From positions 2,021,501-2,085,500 of the forward strand of contig NZ_CP050308.1 of NCBI RefSeq assembly GCF_014189535.1: a stretch of 64,000 nt of DNA. The letters run 5' to 3'. This document shows positions 28,795 to 41,063 of the stretch, piece by piece. The position numbers were made by a program, and so were the translations under genes. Under the pieces are notes generated by a model. That model did no database searches. It was not told where the DNA came from and saw only the letters and a list, made by a program, of their open reading frames with translations. The stretch comes from Rhizobium lusitanum (GTDB taxonomy: Bacteria > Pseudomonadota > Alphaproteobacteria > Rhizobiales > Rhizobiaceae). How positions within the stretch are numbered: position 1 is the stretch's first letter; each line of letters starts with the position of its first letter.

Positions 28795-29550
28795 TTACCG
28801 GCCGCCGCTCACATTGAGGATTGAGCCCGTTATATAGGATGCTTGGGGGCCTACCAGGTAGAGGACTGCATCGGCAATCTCGTCCGGCGTGCCGGCCCGC
28901 TGCATCGGGATGGTCGGGCCCAAGTCCCGCGCGCGATCCGGCAACCCGCCGGAGGCGTGGATATCTGTGTCGATGACGCCGGGGCGCACCGCATTGACGC
29001 GGATGCCTTCGGTAACGACCTCGCGCGCCAATCCGATCGTAAAGGTATCGATCGCGCCCTTGGAGGCAGCGTAATCGACATATTGGCCGGCCGAACCAAG
29101 AACCGCTGCCATCGACGAGATGTTGACGATCGCTCCGCCCTTGCCGCCGTGGCGGGTCGACATGCGGCGCACGGCCTGCCCGGCACAGAGGATCGAGCCG
29201 GTGATGTTGATGCGGAACATACGCTCAAGCCGCTCAGGCGTCATCTCGTCCACGCGCTGCGGCAGATCGACAATTCCGGCATTGTTGACGAGACCATCCA
29301 GACGGCCGAAATGCTGGTCGACCACAGAAAAGATCGCCTGGATATCGTCGGCCACGCCGACATCGCCGGCAACCGCGATCGCCTCGCCGCCGCCATCGCG
29401 GATCGCAGCGACCACCGTCTCCGCGGCCACCTTGTTGGAGGCATAGTTGACGGCCACGGCCCAGCCCTGTCGGGCAGCAGCGATCGAGACCGCGGCACCG
29501 ATGCCGCGGCTACCGCCGGTGACGAGAAGAACCGGAGATTTTCCAGTCAT
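28795..29550 (-). CDS. SDR family oxidoreductase
   Basis: This 251-residue classical short-chain dehydrogenase shows TGGSRGIG (about residues 10-17), NNAG near 90, and the catalytic Ser with YAASKGA (Tyr-x3-Lys near 160). It resembles glucose-dehydrogenase-like SDRs; the substrate is unknown. The start at 29550 overlaps the stop of the upstream gene as ATGA, which settles the choice against a longer open frame to 29787. It belongs to a coupled trio of genes after odhB. Confidence 0.9.
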   Translation of the reverse strand: MTGKSPVLLVTGGSRGIGAAVSIAAARQGWAVAVNYASNKVAAETVVAAIRDGGGEAIAVAGDVGVADDIQAIFSVVDQHFGRLDGLVNNAGIVDLPQRVDEMTPERLERMFRINITGSILCAGQAVRRMSTRHGGKGGAIVNISSMAAVLGSAGQYVDYAASKGAIDTFTIGLAREVVTEGIRVNAVRPGVIDTDIHASGGLPDRARDLGPTIPMQRAGTPDEIADAVLYLVGPQASYITGSILNVSGGR

Positions 29551-30053
29551 TCGTTGCATCCTTTCAAGGTCAGGACATCCCAGGGCGCGACAGTCGCCTT
29601 GCCCACGCCCCAGATGATGGATTGCCGGATTGAAGGCCCGAGTGCCGGCAGGAACAACCGCTCCGCCGCACCGGCACCTTCCATCGGCAGCGCGCTGATA
29701 TCGCCCTTCATATCCGAGGCATAGATCATGCCCTGCCAGACAGTGCAGGCGCGCAAATCGGCGCCCGTCACGTCGCCATCCGGGCAATTGAACATGATCG
29801 TGCCATTGGCGTGCGGCCCATCGTCCGAGCGCATGATCACACCTTCGGCCACGATCGACGTGTTGCGGACAGTGAACTTGAATTTGTTGCTGACAGCAGC
29901 CGCCGAGCCCGCCGGCTCGAAACGCAGCTCATAGGCATCGTCCATGTCGCCATAGACAGCCTTTTCCTGCGCGCATTCATTCGCATGCGCCAGCGCTGGC
30001 GCGGCCATAAGTGCCATCATCGCCCAGTGCAGAAGGGCCAATCGTGCCATCAC
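29547..30053 (-). CDS. Exported protein of unknown function
   Basis: This 168-residue protein has a clear signal peptide (about residues 1-25, ending ALAHA before NECAQEKAVYG). The mature part has Cys residues near its N-terminus, middle (FNCPDG, RACTVW) and C-terminus (LKGCNE), which suggests disulfides in the periplasm. Its ATG overlaps the upstream stop as ATGA, and its own stop overlaps the SDR start the same way. I do not recognise the family. Confidence 0.75.
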   Translation of the reverse strand: MMARLALLHWAMMALMAAPALAHANECAQEKAVYGDMDDAYELRFEPAGSAAAVSNKFKFTVRNTSIVAEGVIMRSDDGPHANGTIMFNCPDGDVTGADLRACTVWQGMIYASDMKGDISALPMEGAGAAERLFLPALGPSIRQSIIWGVGKATVAPWDVLTLKGCNE

Positions 30054-30799
30054 TCGCCCCCCGGTTCGCGCCGGCCGTCCGCATTTTCGGTCACCCCGAA
30101 ATCCGTAAACAGCACAAGGGGACGGCCACTGGCATCGAGGCCCCAGAACACCGGATAGAAACCGTCGCCCCAGCCACTCCAGAAGACCGCGACATTGCCG
30201 CGCTTGCCGGCTACCGGCCGGTGCATGACATATTTGTCGTCATTCGCCTCGATCTCGGACGCCAGGACGTCATCGTAGTAATTGATGTCGGAAGAGGATT
30301 TCTGCGTGCGGACCTGCTGCTCCCGCTCCTGGATCAAGGCATAGGTATCGGCGTCCATGTAGCAGCCGAGACCGGCATCGACCGGATAGCCGAAGAACTC
30401 GTCGCCCTTCAGCGACTTGATATCCTGACCGGCAATCACCGCCAGCTCCCAGCGCACCGGCTTGCCCTCGGCAAATCGCAGGCTGGCGGCGGCGATGCGG
30501 CCGAAGGCTTGGTAGAGCGTCACGGGATAGTTGCCGGGTGGGACAGTCCTGACGAAGGCCGGGCGGTCCGGACCGACCAGCGGATCGCTGGCGACGATGC
30601 GGCCCGAGGTTAGCTCGACATCGCCCATATGGAAGGCAGTCACCGCCCTTAAGGCAAGATCGGCGTCGCTCAGCGACGCCAGATCGAGATTGCTGCTGAG
30701 CTTTACCGCGTCGAGATCATCCGCGACCGCAGACGATGGCAACCATGCGACGACGGCACACAAAAGTCCGCGCATCGTCCGCATGGGCCATGTCCACAT
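30050..30799 (-). CDS. DUF4241-like exported protein
   Basis: This 249-residue protein has an N-terminal signal peptide (about residues 8-27, ending SAVA before DDLDAV). The segment FGYPVDAGLGCYMDADTYALI and the later VFWSGWGDGFYPVFWGLD match DUF4241 as I remember it, a family of unknown function. The start follows GGGAG after the odhB stop. It starts a run of three coupled genes within the odh operon. Family assignment is moderate. Confidence 0.7.
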   Translation of the reverse strand: MWTWPMRTMRGLLCAVVAWLPSSAVADDLDAVKLSSNLDLASLSDADLALRAVTAFHMGDVELTSGRIVASDPLVGPDRPAFVRTVPPGNYPVTLYQAFGRIAAASLRFAEGKPVRWELAVIAGQDIKSLKGDEFFGYPVDAGLGCYMDADTYALIQEREQQVRTQKSSSDINYYDDVLASEIEANDDKYVMHRPVAGKRGNVAVFWSGWGDGFYPVFWGLDASGRPLVLFTDFGVTENADGRREPGGE

Positions 30800-30813
30800 G
30801 AGCCAGAGCTCCC

Positions 30814-32040
30814 TTAGAGATCGAGAACGAGACGTTCCGGATCTTCCAGGCTTTCCTTGACGCGCACGAGGAAGGTCACGGCTTCCTTGCCATCGACCAT
30901 GCGGTGGTCATAGGAAAGCGCCAGATACATCATCGGGCGGATGACGACCTGACCGCCGATGGCGACAGGACGTTCCTGGATCTTGTGCATGCCGAGAATG
31001 CCCGACTGCGGCGCATTGAGGATCGGCGAGGACATCAGCGAACCGTAGACACCGCCATTGGTGATGGTGAAGGTGCCGCCCTGCATGTCGGCCATCGACA
31101 GCGAGCCGTCACGAGCAGCCTTCGCCAGACGGCCAAGCTCCTTCTCGACTTCGGCGATCGACATCTGGTCGGCATCGCGAATGACCGGAACCACGAGGCC
31201 CTTGTCAGTACCGACAGCCATGCCGATGTGGCAGTAGTTCTTGTAGACGATGTCGGTGCCGTCGATTTCGGCGTTGACGGCCGGGAGTTCCTTCAGCGCA
31301 TGCGTGACGGCCTTGGTGAAGAAGCCCATGAAGCCGAGCTTCACGCCATGCTTCTTCTCGAAGATGTCCTTGTATTTGTTGCGCAAGTCCATGACGGCCT
31401 TCATGTCCACCTCGTTATAGGTGGTGAGCATGGCTGCGTTGTTCTGCGCATCCTTGAGGCGACGAGCAATCGTCTGGCGCAGGCGGGTCATCTTGACGCG
31501 CTCTTCGCGACCGGCATCTTCAACCGTCGTCGGCGCGCGGGCGGCAACCGGAGCGGCCGGGGCTGCGGCAGGCGCCGAAGCGGCCTTGGCAACAGCAGCG
31601 ATGACATCGCCCTTCAGGACCTGGCCGCGCTTGCCGCTGCCATCGACCTGATCGGCGGAGACATTGCTTTCGGCAAGCAGCTTGGCGGCTGCGGGTGCCG
31701 GCGGCATGGCGGAGGCCGGAGCGGAAACGGTGGGTGCGGCAACCGGGGCAGCAGCAGCCGGAGCAGCTGCAGGTGCGGCTGCGGCCGGAGCAACGGCAGC
31801 GCCGCCCGCCGAGATCTGGCCGAGCAGCGCGCCGAGACCGACGGTCTCACCAGCCTGGGCGACGATTTCGGACAGCGTGCCGGCGATCGGCGAGGGAACT
31901 TCGATCGTCACCTTGTCGGTTTCCAGCTCGACAAGCGGCTCATCGACCTTGATGACATCGCCAACCTTCTTGAACCAGGTGCCGACAGTCGCTTCGCTGA
32001 CGGACTCGCCGAGGGTAGGAACGCGGATTTCAGTGGCCAT
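30814..32040 (-). CDS. odhB: 2-Oxoglutarate dehydrogenase E2 (dihydrolipoyl succinyltransferase)
   Basis: E2 forms the core of the 2-oxoglutarate dehydrogenase complex and transfers the succinyl group to CoA. The 408-residue product has a lipoyl domain with the lipoyl-lysine in [12 protein letters not shown] (about residue 42), an Ala/Pro-rich linker, an E3-binding domain ([20 protein letters not shown], about 118-137) and the catalytic acyltransferase domain ending with [12 protein letters not shown], which holds the active His and Asp. It lies downstream of odhA with a 241-base gap that may hold a small gene. Confidence 0.97.
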   Translation of the reverse strand: MATEIRVPTLGESVSEATVGTWFKKVGDVIKVDEPLVELETDKVTIEVPSPIAGTLSEIVAQAGETVGLGALLGQISAGGAAVAPAAAAPAAAPAAAAPVAAPTVSAPASAMPPAPAAAKLLAESNVSADQVDGSGKRGQVLKGDVIAAVAKAASAPAAAPAAPVAARAPTTVEDAGREERVKMTRLRQTIARRLKDAQNNAAMLTTYNEVDMKAVMDLRNKYKDIFEKKHGVKLGFMGFFTKAVTHALKELPAVNAEIDGTDIVYKNYCHIGMAVGTDKGLVVPVIRDADQMSIAEVEKELGRLAKAARDGSLSMADMQGGTFTITNGGVYGSLMSSPILNAPQSGILGMHKIQERPVAIGGQVVIRPMMYLALSYDHRMVDGKEAVTFLVRVKESLEDPERLVLDL

Positions 32041-32266
32041 TGTTCAGATCCTGATTTTTCGTCTTATGAGTTAGATAGAATTTCCGGCGACAGAGGGCCG
32101 GGGAATGATCGAGAGTATCGGCATTTCCGATGTCGATGACGCGCATGTCGAAGACGCTGTCGGCCTCAAAGGCGGCGTATTGCTGCATGGCGGCCATCTC
32201 CTCCCCTTCGGCGTCATGCGGAAAGCCGGAGCGCGATGGCACAAGTTTCTGATGAAAACAGGCCAT
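32030..32266 (-). CDS. Possible small protein gene between odhA and odhB
   Basis: A 78-codon frame starts at ATG 32266, seven bases after a strong AAGGGG (32274-32279), and its stop overlaps the odhB start region by 11 bases. The product ([20 protein letters not shown]...) has no recognisable domain, signal or helix. The ribosome site and overlap argue for translation, but a second frame covers the same bases and no homologue is known to me. It could act by coupling translation of odhB. Confidence 0.35.
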   Translation of the reverse strand: MACFHQKLVPSRSGFPHDAEGEEMAAMQQYAAFEADSVFDMRVIDIGNADTLDHSPALCRRKFYLTHKTKNQDLNNGH

Positions 32267-32281
32267 CGCGCAACCCCTTGC

Positions 32282-35266
32282 TTAACCGCCGAGCGCATCC
32301 TCAAGGAATGCCGCCAGTTGCGACAGGTGTTTGGACATCAGACCCGTCGCCGGAGAGGCGGCGGCCGGACGGCCGGTGTAGCGAACCCGCTGGTACTTGG
32401 CATCGATATGAGCGAGCACCCATTCCAGATAGGGATCGATGAAGGACCAGGCGCCCATGTTCTTCGGCTCTTCCTGGCACCAGACCATCTCCGCATTGCG
32501 GAAACGGCTGAGCTCGTTGATGAGCGCCTTGGCCGGGAACGGATAGAGCTGTTCGATGCGCAGCAGATAGACATCGTCGATGCCGCGCTTTTCGCGCTCT
32601 TCCAGAAGGTCGTAATAGACCTTGCCCGAGCAGATGACGACGCGACGGATCTTGTTGTCCTTCTGCAGCTTGATCGGGCCGTCCTTGATCACTTCCGCAT
32701 CGTCCCAGAGCAGGCGATGGAAGGAGGTTTCCCCCGCCATCTCCGCCAGGCTCGACACAGCGCGCTTGTGGCGCAGCAGCGACTTCGGCGTCATGAGGAT
32801 CAGCGGCTTGCGGAAGTCGCGCTTCAGCTGACGGCGCAGAATATGGAAGTAGTTAGCCGGCGTCGTAACGTTGGCGACCTGCATGTTGTCTTCGGCGCAA
32901 AGCTGCAGAAAGCGTTCGAGGCGGGCCGAGGAATGTTCCGGGCCTTGGCCTTCATAGCCGTGCGGCAGCAGGCAGACGAGACCGGACATACGCAGCCACT
33001 TGCGTTCGCCAGACGAGATGAACTGGTCGAAGATGACCTGCGCACCGTTGGCAAAGTCGCCGAACTGGGCTTCCCAGAGCGTCAGAGCGTTCGGACGAGC
33101 CAGCGAATAGCCGTATTCGAAACCGAGAACCGCTTCTTCCGACAGCATCGAGTTGATGACTTCGTAGCGGGCCTGGGTCGGCGACAGATTGGCGAGCGGG
33201 ATGTAGCGCTCTTCGGTTTCCTGATCGTAGAGAACCGAATGACGCTGCGAGAACGTGCCGCGCTCGCAATCCTGGCCGGACAGACGGATCTTGTGGCCTT
33301 CGACAACAAGCGCGCCGAAAGCGAGCGCTTCCGCCATGGCCCAATCGATGCCTTCGCCGGTCTTCACCATGTTGGCGCGGTTTTCCATGAACCGCTGGAT
33401 GGTGCGGTGCGCGTGGAAGCCGTCCGGAATTTCCGACAGCTTGCGACCGATTTCCTTCAGCGTCTTCATCGGCACCGCGGTCTTGCCACGGCGCTGCTCG
33501 TCGGCGTTGTCGGCCGCATGCAGGCCCGACCATTCGCCGTCCAGCCAGTCGGCCTTGTTCGGCTTGTAGTGCTGGCCGGCCTCGAATTCCTGTTCGAGAT
33601 GGGCGCGCCAGTCGGCCTTCATCTTCTCGACTTCGCCGTCGGTCAGCACGCCTTCGGCGACCAGCCGCTGCGAATAGAGCTGCAGCACCGTCTTGTGGGC
33701 ACGGATGACCTTATACATGTTCGGCTGCGTGAAGGACGGTTCATCGCCTTCATTGTGGCCGTAGCGGCGGTAGCAGAACAGGTCGAGGACGACCGGCTTA
33801 TGGAACTTCATGCGGAATTCGGTAGCGATCTTGGCCGCATAGACCACAGCTTCCGGATCGTCACCATTCACATGGAAGATCGGCGCTTCGATCATCTTCG
33901 CAACGTCGGACGGATAGGGCGACGAGCGCGAGAAGGCCGGATTGGTGGTGAAGCCGATCTGGTTGTTGATGATGACGTGCATCGTGCCGGCGACGCGATG
34001 GCCGCGCAAGCCCGACAGGCCGAGGATTTCAGCTACCACGCCCTGACCGGCGAAAGCCGCATCGCCGTGGATTAGGAGTGGCACGACCTTGGCACGCTCG
34101 GACAGCGGAATGATGTCGCCATCCCACTGGGTAGCGCCCATATCCTGCTTGGCGCGGGCCTTGCCCATGACCACAGGATTGACGATTTCCAGATGCGACG
34201 GATTGGCCGTCAGCGAAACGTGCACCTTGTTGCCGTCAAAATCGCGGTCCGAGGAGGCGCCGAGATGGTACTTGACGTCACCGGAGCCTTCGACTTCGTC
34301 CGGCGCGTAGGAGCCGCCCTTGAACTCGTGGAAGATCGCCCGGTGTGGCTTGCCCATGACCTGCGAAAGCACGTTCAGGCGGCCGCGATGGGCCATGCCG
34401 AACAGAGCTTCCCTGAGGCCGAGCTGGCTGCCGCTCTTCAGGATCTGTTCAAGCGCCGGGATCAGCGATTCACCGCCGTCGAGGCCGAAACGCTTGGTGC
34501 CCTTGAACTTGACGTCAAGGAACTGCTCGTAGCCTTCGGCTTCGATGACCTTCTGCAGGATCGCCTTCTTGCGCTCGGGATTGAAAGCAATACCCTTATC
34601 GACGCCCTCGATGCGCTCCTGAATCCAGGCCTTCTCTTCCGGATTGGAGATATGCATGAATTCGACGCCGAGCGTCGAACAGTAGGTGCGCTCGAGGATC
34701 TCGATCATCTCGCGCACGCTCGCATATTCGAGGCCGAGCACGTTATCGATAAAGATCTTGCGATCGAGGTCGGCCTCGGTGAAGCCATAGGCTTCCGGCG
34801 ACAGTTCCTTGTAGTCCTCAACCGCGGCGGCGATGCCGAGCGGGTCGAGCTTGGCGTGCAGATGGCCACGCATGCGATAGGCGCGGATCATCATGATGGC
34901 GCGGACGGAATCGCGCGTCGCCTGCAGGACGTCTGCAGTGTCGGCCAGCTTGCCCTGGGCTTCGGCCTTGGCCTTCACCTTGGTCTCGATGACCTTTTCG
35001 ACGATGCCCCAATTGCCGTCGAGCGCGGAGACGAGCTCACCATTGGCCGGGATCGGCCAGTTCTTGCGTTGCCAGGAGGCGCCCTTGGCCGCCCGCTTCA
35101 CGTCGTCGGGACTATCTTCCAGCGCCTTGAAGAAAGACCGCCACTCGTCGGATACCGACGATGCGTCTTCCTCGTAACGCGCGTAAAGCTGCTCGATATA
35201 AGCAGCGTTCGCACCGTCCAGGAACGAAGTGATCTGAAATTGCTCGTTGGCTTCTTGCCTTGCCAT
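32282..35266 (-). CDS. odhA: 2-Oxoglutarate dehydrogenase E1
   Basis: E1 uses thiamine diphosphate to decarboxylate 2-oxoglutarate and succinylate the lipoyl group of E2. The 994-residue product has the N-terminal FLDGANAAYIEQLYARY segment, the active-site block ANPSHLEIVNPVV, the thiamine-diphosphate motif with GDAAFAGQGVV, and the E1 C-terminal region with CQEEPKNMGAW. Length is normal. It follows sucD across a 176-base gap with a strong stem-loop, so its level may be set separately from the succinyl-CoA synthetase genes. Confidence 0.98.
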   Translation of the reverse strand: MARQEANEQFQITSFLDGANAAYIEQLYARYEEDASSVSDEWRSFFKALEDSPDDVKRAAKGASWQRKNWPIPANGELVSALDGNWGIVEKVIETKVKAKAEAQGKLADTADVLQATRDSVRAIMMIRAYRMRGHLHAKLDPLGIAAAVEDYKELSPEAYGFTEADLDRKIFIDNVLGLEYASVREMIEILERTYCSTLGVEFMHISNPEEKAWIQERIEGVDKGIAFNPERKKAILQKVIEAEGYEQFLDVKFKGTKRFGLDGGESLIPALEQILKSGSQLGLREALFGMAHRGRLNVLSQVMGKPHRAIFHEFKGGSYAPDEVEGSGDVKYHLGASSDRDFDGNKVHVSLTANPSHLEIVNPVVMGKARAKQDMGATQWDGDIIPLSERAKVVPLLIHGDAAFAGQGVVAEILGLSGLRGHRVAGTMHVIINNQIGFTTNPAFSRSSPYPSDVAKMIEAPIFHVNGDDPEAVVYAAKIATEFRMKFHKPVVLDLFCYRRYGHNEGDEPSFTQPNMYKVIRAHKTVLQLYSQRLVAEGVLTDGEVEKMKADWRAHLEQEFEAGQHYKPNKADWLDGEWSGLHAADNADEQRRGKTAVPMKTLKEIGRKLSEIPDGFHAHRTIQRFMENRANMVKTGEGIDWAMAEALAFGALVVEGHKIRLSGQDCERGTFSQRHSVLYDQETEERYIPLANLSPTQARYEVINSMLSEEAVLGFEYGYSLARPNALTLWEAQFGDFANGAQVIFDQFISSGERKWLRMSGLVCLLPHGYEGQGPEHSSARLERFLQLCAEDNMQVANVTTPANYFHILRRQLKRDFRKPLILMTPKSLLRHKRAVSSLAEMAGETSFHRLLWDDAEVIKDGPIKLQKDNKIRRVVICSGKVYYDLLEEREKRGIDDVYLLRIEQLYPFPAKALINELSRFRNAEMVWCQEEPKNMGAWSFIDPYLEWVLAHIDAKYQRVRYTGRPAAASPATGLMSKHLSQLAAFLEDALGG

Positions 35267-35389
35267 GGTGATATGCGGACGCCTTCGTCCGCCTCCCGAC
35301 TTGTTTGCATTGCCGGCTTATGGAAATCCGGCGACCGTATTTCGTCCACGGCCACTTGGACCGCACATCTGCACTTACGAATTCGAAGG

Positions 35390-35424
35390 CCGGACGGGAT
35401 GGGCGATTGCCGCTCCCCGTCCGG
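35390..35424 (-). other. Stem-loop between sucD and odhA
   Basis: CCGGACGGG (35390-35398) pairs perfectly with CCCGTCCGG (35416-35424), and the loop can form a small GGC/GCC helix. No U-tract follows on the minus strand. It may attenuate or process the transcript, or mark the leader of odhA. Confidence 0.5.
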
Positions 35425-35442
35425 GTCTTGCTATAGGTAGGA

Positions 35443-36345
35443 TCAGCCCTTCAGGACTTCCACCAGCGTCTTGCCGAGACGCGCCGGCGACGGCGACACG
35501 CGAATGCCTGCCGCTTCCATCGCCGCAATCTTGTCTTCCGCGCCGCCCTTGCCGCCGGAAATCACGGCGCCAGCGTGGCCCATGGTGCGGCCGGGAGGTG
35601 CCGTGCGGCCGGCGATGAAGCCGACCATCGGCTTCTTGCGGCCCTTCTTGGCTTCGTCCTTGAGGAACTGTGCGGCTTCTTCTTCCGCCGAACCGCCGAT
35701 TTCGCCGATCATGATGATCGACTTGGTTTCGTCGTCAGCGAGGAACATTTCCAGAATGTCGATGAACTCGGTGCCCTTGACCGGGTCGCCGCCAATGCCG
35801 ACAGCCGTCGTCTGGCCGAGACCTTCGTTGGTGGTCTGGAACACGGCTTCATAGGTGAGCGTGCCCGAACGCGAGAGAACGCCGACCGAGCCCTTTTTGA
35901 AGATCGAGGCCGGCATGATGCCGATCTTGCATTCGTTCGGGGTCAGGACGCCGGGGCAGTTCGGCCCGATCAGACGCGACTTCGACTTGTCGAGGCGATC
36001 CTTGACCTTGATCATATCGGCAACCGGAATGCCTTCCGTGATGCAGACGATCAGCGGGATTTCCGCGTCGATTGCTTCGAGGATCGCAGCCGCGGCACCT
36101 GCCGGCGGCACGTAGATGACCGAGGCATTGGCGCCGGTGGCGTCCTTGCCTTCAGCGACCGACTTGAAGATCGGCAGCTTTTCGCCGTCCTTGCCGGTCC
36201 AGGTTTCGCCACCCTTGGAAGGGTGGATACCGCCGACCATCTTCGTGCCGTGATAGGCAAGCGCCTGTTCAGTGTGGAAGGTGCCGGTCTTGCCGGTCAG
36301 GCCCTGAACGAGAACCTTGGTGTCTTTGTTGATGAGAATAGACAT
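35443..36345 (-). CDS. sucD: Succinyl-CoA synthetase alpha subunit
   Basis: The alpha subunit binds CoA and carries the phosphohistidine. The 300-residue product has the CoA-binding Rossmann fold start [14 protein letters not shown] and the phosphohistidine in [11 protein letters not shown] near residue 250. Together with SucC it makes ATP (or GTP) from succinyl-CoA. It is separated from sucC by a DUF1579-like gene, which breaks the usual direct sucC-sucD order. Confidence 0.98.
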   Translation of the reverse strand: MSILINKDTKVLVQGLTGKTGTFHTEQALAYHGTKMVGGIHPSKGGETWTGKDGEKLPIFKSVAEGKDATGANASVIYVPPAGAAAAILEAIDAEIPLIVCITEGIPVADMIKVKDRLDKSKSRLIGPNCPGVLTPNECKIGIMPASIFKKGSVGVLSRSGTLTYEAVFQTTNEGLGQTTAVGIGGDPVKGTEFIDILEMFLADDETKSIIMIGEIGGSAEEEAAQFLKDEAKKGRKKPMVGFIAGRTAPPGRTMGHAGAVISGGKGGAEDKIAAMEAAGIRVSPSPARLGKTLVEVLKG

Positions 36346-36357
36346 GCGAGGCCTTTG

Positions 36358-36849
36358 TTACGAGAGGTTGGAAGACGCGGAGGAAACGCGGCGATAGACA
36401 CCACTGACGACCTCCTGCCATGTATCGCTGCCGGCTGGCGAGAAACTGACGCCCATTCGGTAGCAGTCTTCATTTTCGAACTGGAATAAAGTGCGCTGCG
36501 CACCGCGCGGCGAGGTCTTCATCAAGGCAAGCTCATGACCGACCCATTCGCCGGCCGCCGGCGACGGCGGCACGAAACCCACTGTGTCGAACTGGTAGAG
36601 CTTGTAGGCTTGATCAGCATCGTCGAAGCCGAAAATATTTCGGGATTCAAACGATGTCTTGCCGTCTCGCGTCTGCACATAACGCTGCTCGACGAAAAAC
36701 CCGCCAAACAGACATTCTGCCGTCAGCCGCGCGGTGGCCTTGCCTTCCTTCGCCCAGGCAGAGCCCGCGACATGCTCTTCCCCTTCCCAAGCACCAGCAA
36801 AGGCACTCAGGCGAAGATGAGCAGTCGAAGGGGTGAAGGAAGGAGCCAT
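36358..36849 (-). CDS. DUF1579-like protein between sucC and sucD
   Basis: This 163-residue protein begins with [14 protein letters not shown], a beta-barrel (lipocalin-like) start typical of DUF1579, followed by antiparallel strands and aromatic residues. There is no signal peptide, so it should be cytoplasmic. It lies 5 bases after sucC and 12 before sucD, so it must be on the same transcript. Family members have no known reaction. The family assignment is from pattern memory and is only moderate. Confidence 0.7.
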   Translation of the reverse strand: MAPSFTPSTAHLRLSAFAGAWEGEEHVAGSAWAKEGKATARLTAECLFGGFFVEQRYVQTRDGKTSFESRNIFGFDDADQAYKLYQFDTVGFVPPSPAAGEWVGHELALMKTSPRGAQRTLFQFENEDCYRMGVSFSPAGSDTWQEVVSGVYRRVSSASSNLS

Positions 36850-36854
36850 CTTGA

Positions 36855-38048
<1,194 letters not shown>

Positions 38049-38075
38049 GGGTTTATCCCTGTTATAACGCGGAAA

Positions 38076-39167
<1,092 letters not shown>

Positions 39168-39177
39168 TTAGATCGAT

Positions 39178-39203
39178 AATTTCTTACGTAAACGTAAGAA
39201 ATT
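39178..39203. promoter_or_regulatory. Perfect 11-base palindrome between zapE and mdh
   Basis: AATTTCTTACG and CGTAAGAAATT form a perfect inverted repeat around TAAA, about 15 bases after the zapE stop. Lacking a U-tract, it is more likely an operator upstream of the mdh promoter than a terminator. Confidence 0.45.
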
Positions 39204-39217
39204 CTGTCACTGATCTG

Positions 39218-40378
39218 TTACTCGGCGGCCCGTTTCGCAGGAGTCTGGGCGAGATATTCCGCGCTGCGCATCTCGAAAAGCCGCGATGTGGTGCGGTCGA
39301 ACTCGAAGCCTTCCGTACCACGCCTTTCGACCAGAAGATCCTCAGGCATCGCCGCCGCCGAAACATAAAGCCGAATGGCGTGATCGTAAAGCGTGTCGAT
39401 GAGGATGATGAAACGCTTGGTCTGGTTGCGCTTTTCCGGTCCAAGCTTCGGCACGCGATCGAGAAAGATCGTGTCGAACCGCTTGGCGATCGCCAGGAAA
39501 TCGGCAGCACCCAGCGGCTTGTCGCAAAGATCGGCGAAGGAAAAGCGCGCCATGCGATCGGCGGCGAGCGGCACATGGATGGAGCGCCCCTTCATCGGAA
39601 TATCCAGGGGCTGCGCCTTGCGGCCATGCAGCGCCTGCATCCAGGACGCATCCATCGCCATGTCGGTACGCTCGTCGATCGGCACCAGATAGACCGGCTG
39701 GCTGTTCAGCTTCTCCATGCGGTAATCGGTCGGCGAATCCAGCGTCACGACCTCGACATAGCGCTTCAGGAGATCGATGAAGGGCAGAAACAGGCCGCGA
39801 TTGAGGCCGTCGCGATAGAGATTGTCGGGCTCGACATTCGAAGTGGCGATCAGCACACAGCCGAGCGAGAACAGCTCGGCAAACAGCCGCGACAGGATCA
39901 TCGCATCGGCAATGTCGGTCACGGTGAATTCGTCGAAGCACAGCAGCTCGGCTTCATTGTAGAGATCAGCCGCGACCGGCAGCACCGGATCGGCCTGCTT
40001 GGTTTCGCCATTCTTGAATTTCAGCCTATGGGCGGCGATGCGATTGTGCACATCGGCCATGAACTCATGGAAATGCGCACGGCGCTTCTTCTTGGCTGGC
40101 GCCATGGCGAAGAACATGTCCATCAGCATGGTCTTGCCACGCCCGACGCTGCCATGGATGTAGAGACCGCGAACAATCTCGACCGGCTTCTTGCGCGCAA
40201 ACATCCAGCCGAGAGCGCTCGACTTGATTGCCGGTCGCTTCTGCTTGAGGTTGGCAAGCACGCGGTCCAGGGATTTCGCCACATCCATCTGCGCCGAATC
40301 CACCTGAAGCGATCCGGAAGCCGTCAGCGCCTTCAGCTGTTCGCCGACGCTGATGGAATAATCGGGCATGGGCTGCAT
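39218..40378 (-). CDS. zapE: Cell-division ATPase ZapE (AFG1-like)
   Basis: ZapE/AFG1-family proteins are P-loop ATPases linked to Z-ring function in bacteria and to respiratory-chain quality control in mitochondria. The 386-residue product has the Walker A motif GSVGRGKT at residues 76-83 and Walker B LLCFDEFTVTDIAD near 150. It lies directly upstream of mdh and downstream of the Omp19-like gene on the same strand. Length fits the family. Confidence 0.93.
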   Translation of the reverse strand: MQPMPDYSISVGEQLKALTASGSLQVDSAQMDVAKSLDRVLANLKQKRPAIKSSALGWMFARKKPVEIVRGLYIHGSVGRGKTMLMDMFFAMAPAKKKRRAHFHEFMADVHNRIAAHRLKFKNGETKQADPVLPVAADLYNEAELLCFDEFTVTDIADAMILSRLFAELFSLGCVLIATSNVEPDNLYRDGLNRGLFLPFIDLLKRYVEVVTLDSPTDYRMEKLNSQPVYLVPIDERTDMAMDASWMQALHGRKAQPLDIPMKGRSIHVPLAADRMARFSFADLCDKPLGAADFLAIAKRFDTIFLDRVPKLGPEKRNQTKRFIILIDTLYDHAIRLYVSAAAMPEDLLVERRGTEGFEFDRTTSRLFEMRSAEYLAQTPAKRAAE

Positions 40379-40441
40379 GGGGAAATATCCGCCTGTGCGA
40401 AGGGAAAGCGACCCGGACGGCCGCCCCCTTTTAAAAGAGCT

Positions 40442-40975
40442 TTACCGGCTGAGGCTGAGCGGCTGGCCGGACGCTGTCGAGCCATCATAGCGCGAATCGG
40501 CCGTCTTGTAGACCGAGCCGATCTGGGTGCCATCGCGGTTCTTGAGGATGATCTGCTTGCCGGACACTTCCCAGGAGCCCATCGACGTCAGCTCGCCCGC
40601 GCAACCGCGCGTGCCGCCGCGCGACCCGCCGCCGAGATTGGTGAGCGTCAGGAACATATCGCAGCTCGCCCCGCCGTTGCTGACCTTCCAACTGCCGACC
40701 ATGGATTCCTTGGTCACATCCTGCGCAGATGCGGCCATCGCCTGCTGTTGCTGCGGATTGGCAGCGCTCGGCGCGTTCGACGGCGCCACGGGAAACTGCG
40801 AACCATCGCTGCCATTCGTCGGCGGTAGCTGGCTGGACTGGACGGAAGGAACAGGCTGAGCCTGCAGGGGTGGCGGTCGCGAATAGGACGTATCGTCGTT
40901 GTTGTATGCTGTGCGCTGGCAACCGGCAAGCGACAGACCTATCGCCGCAGCCGTCACTGCATATCTCAATTGCAT
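40442..40975 (-). CDS. Omp19-like outer-membrane lipoprotein with AprI/Inh inhibitor domain
   Basis: This 177-residue lipoprotein has a signal peptide ending in the lipobox LAGC with Cys19, then a Pro/Gln/Ser-rich linker (about 25-85), then an AprI/Inh-type barrel beginning [22 protein letters not shown] and containing the usual disulfide pair (SCDMF, RGCAGEL). The Brucella homologue Omp19 inhibits host proteases. Three ATG codons stand in a row; the third (40975) has the best spacing from AGGAG. Confidence 0.85.
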   Translation of the reverse strand: MQLRYAVTAAAIGLSLAGCQRTAYNNDDTSYSRPPPLQAQPVPSVQSSQLPPTNGSDGSQFPVAPSNAPSAANPQQQQAMAASAQDVTKESMVGSWKVSNGGASCDMFLTLTNLGGGSRGGTRGCAGELTSMGSWEVSGKQIILKNRDGTQIGSVYKTADSRYDGSTASGQPLSLSR

Positions 40976-41034
40976 CATCATACTCCTAATCGTCCACCGC
41001 TGACATTGGGAAACCGAGCACCCATAAAATTGGA

Positions 41035-41063
41035 ACTAACGTATTTCACTTTGGTTAATCAAG
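41035..41063 (-). promoter_or_regulatory. Candidate promoter of the Omp19-like gene
   Basis: On the minus strand CTTGAT and GTTAGT are 17 bases apart, upstream of the lipoprotein start. The -35 fits the rhizobial consensus well and the -10 poorly. Confidence 0.3.

Noticed and set aside
32105..34075. 656-codon open frame antisense to odhA
   Set aside because: It reads through the complementary strand of a certain E1 gene and has only low-complexity Arg/Asp/His-rich sequence.
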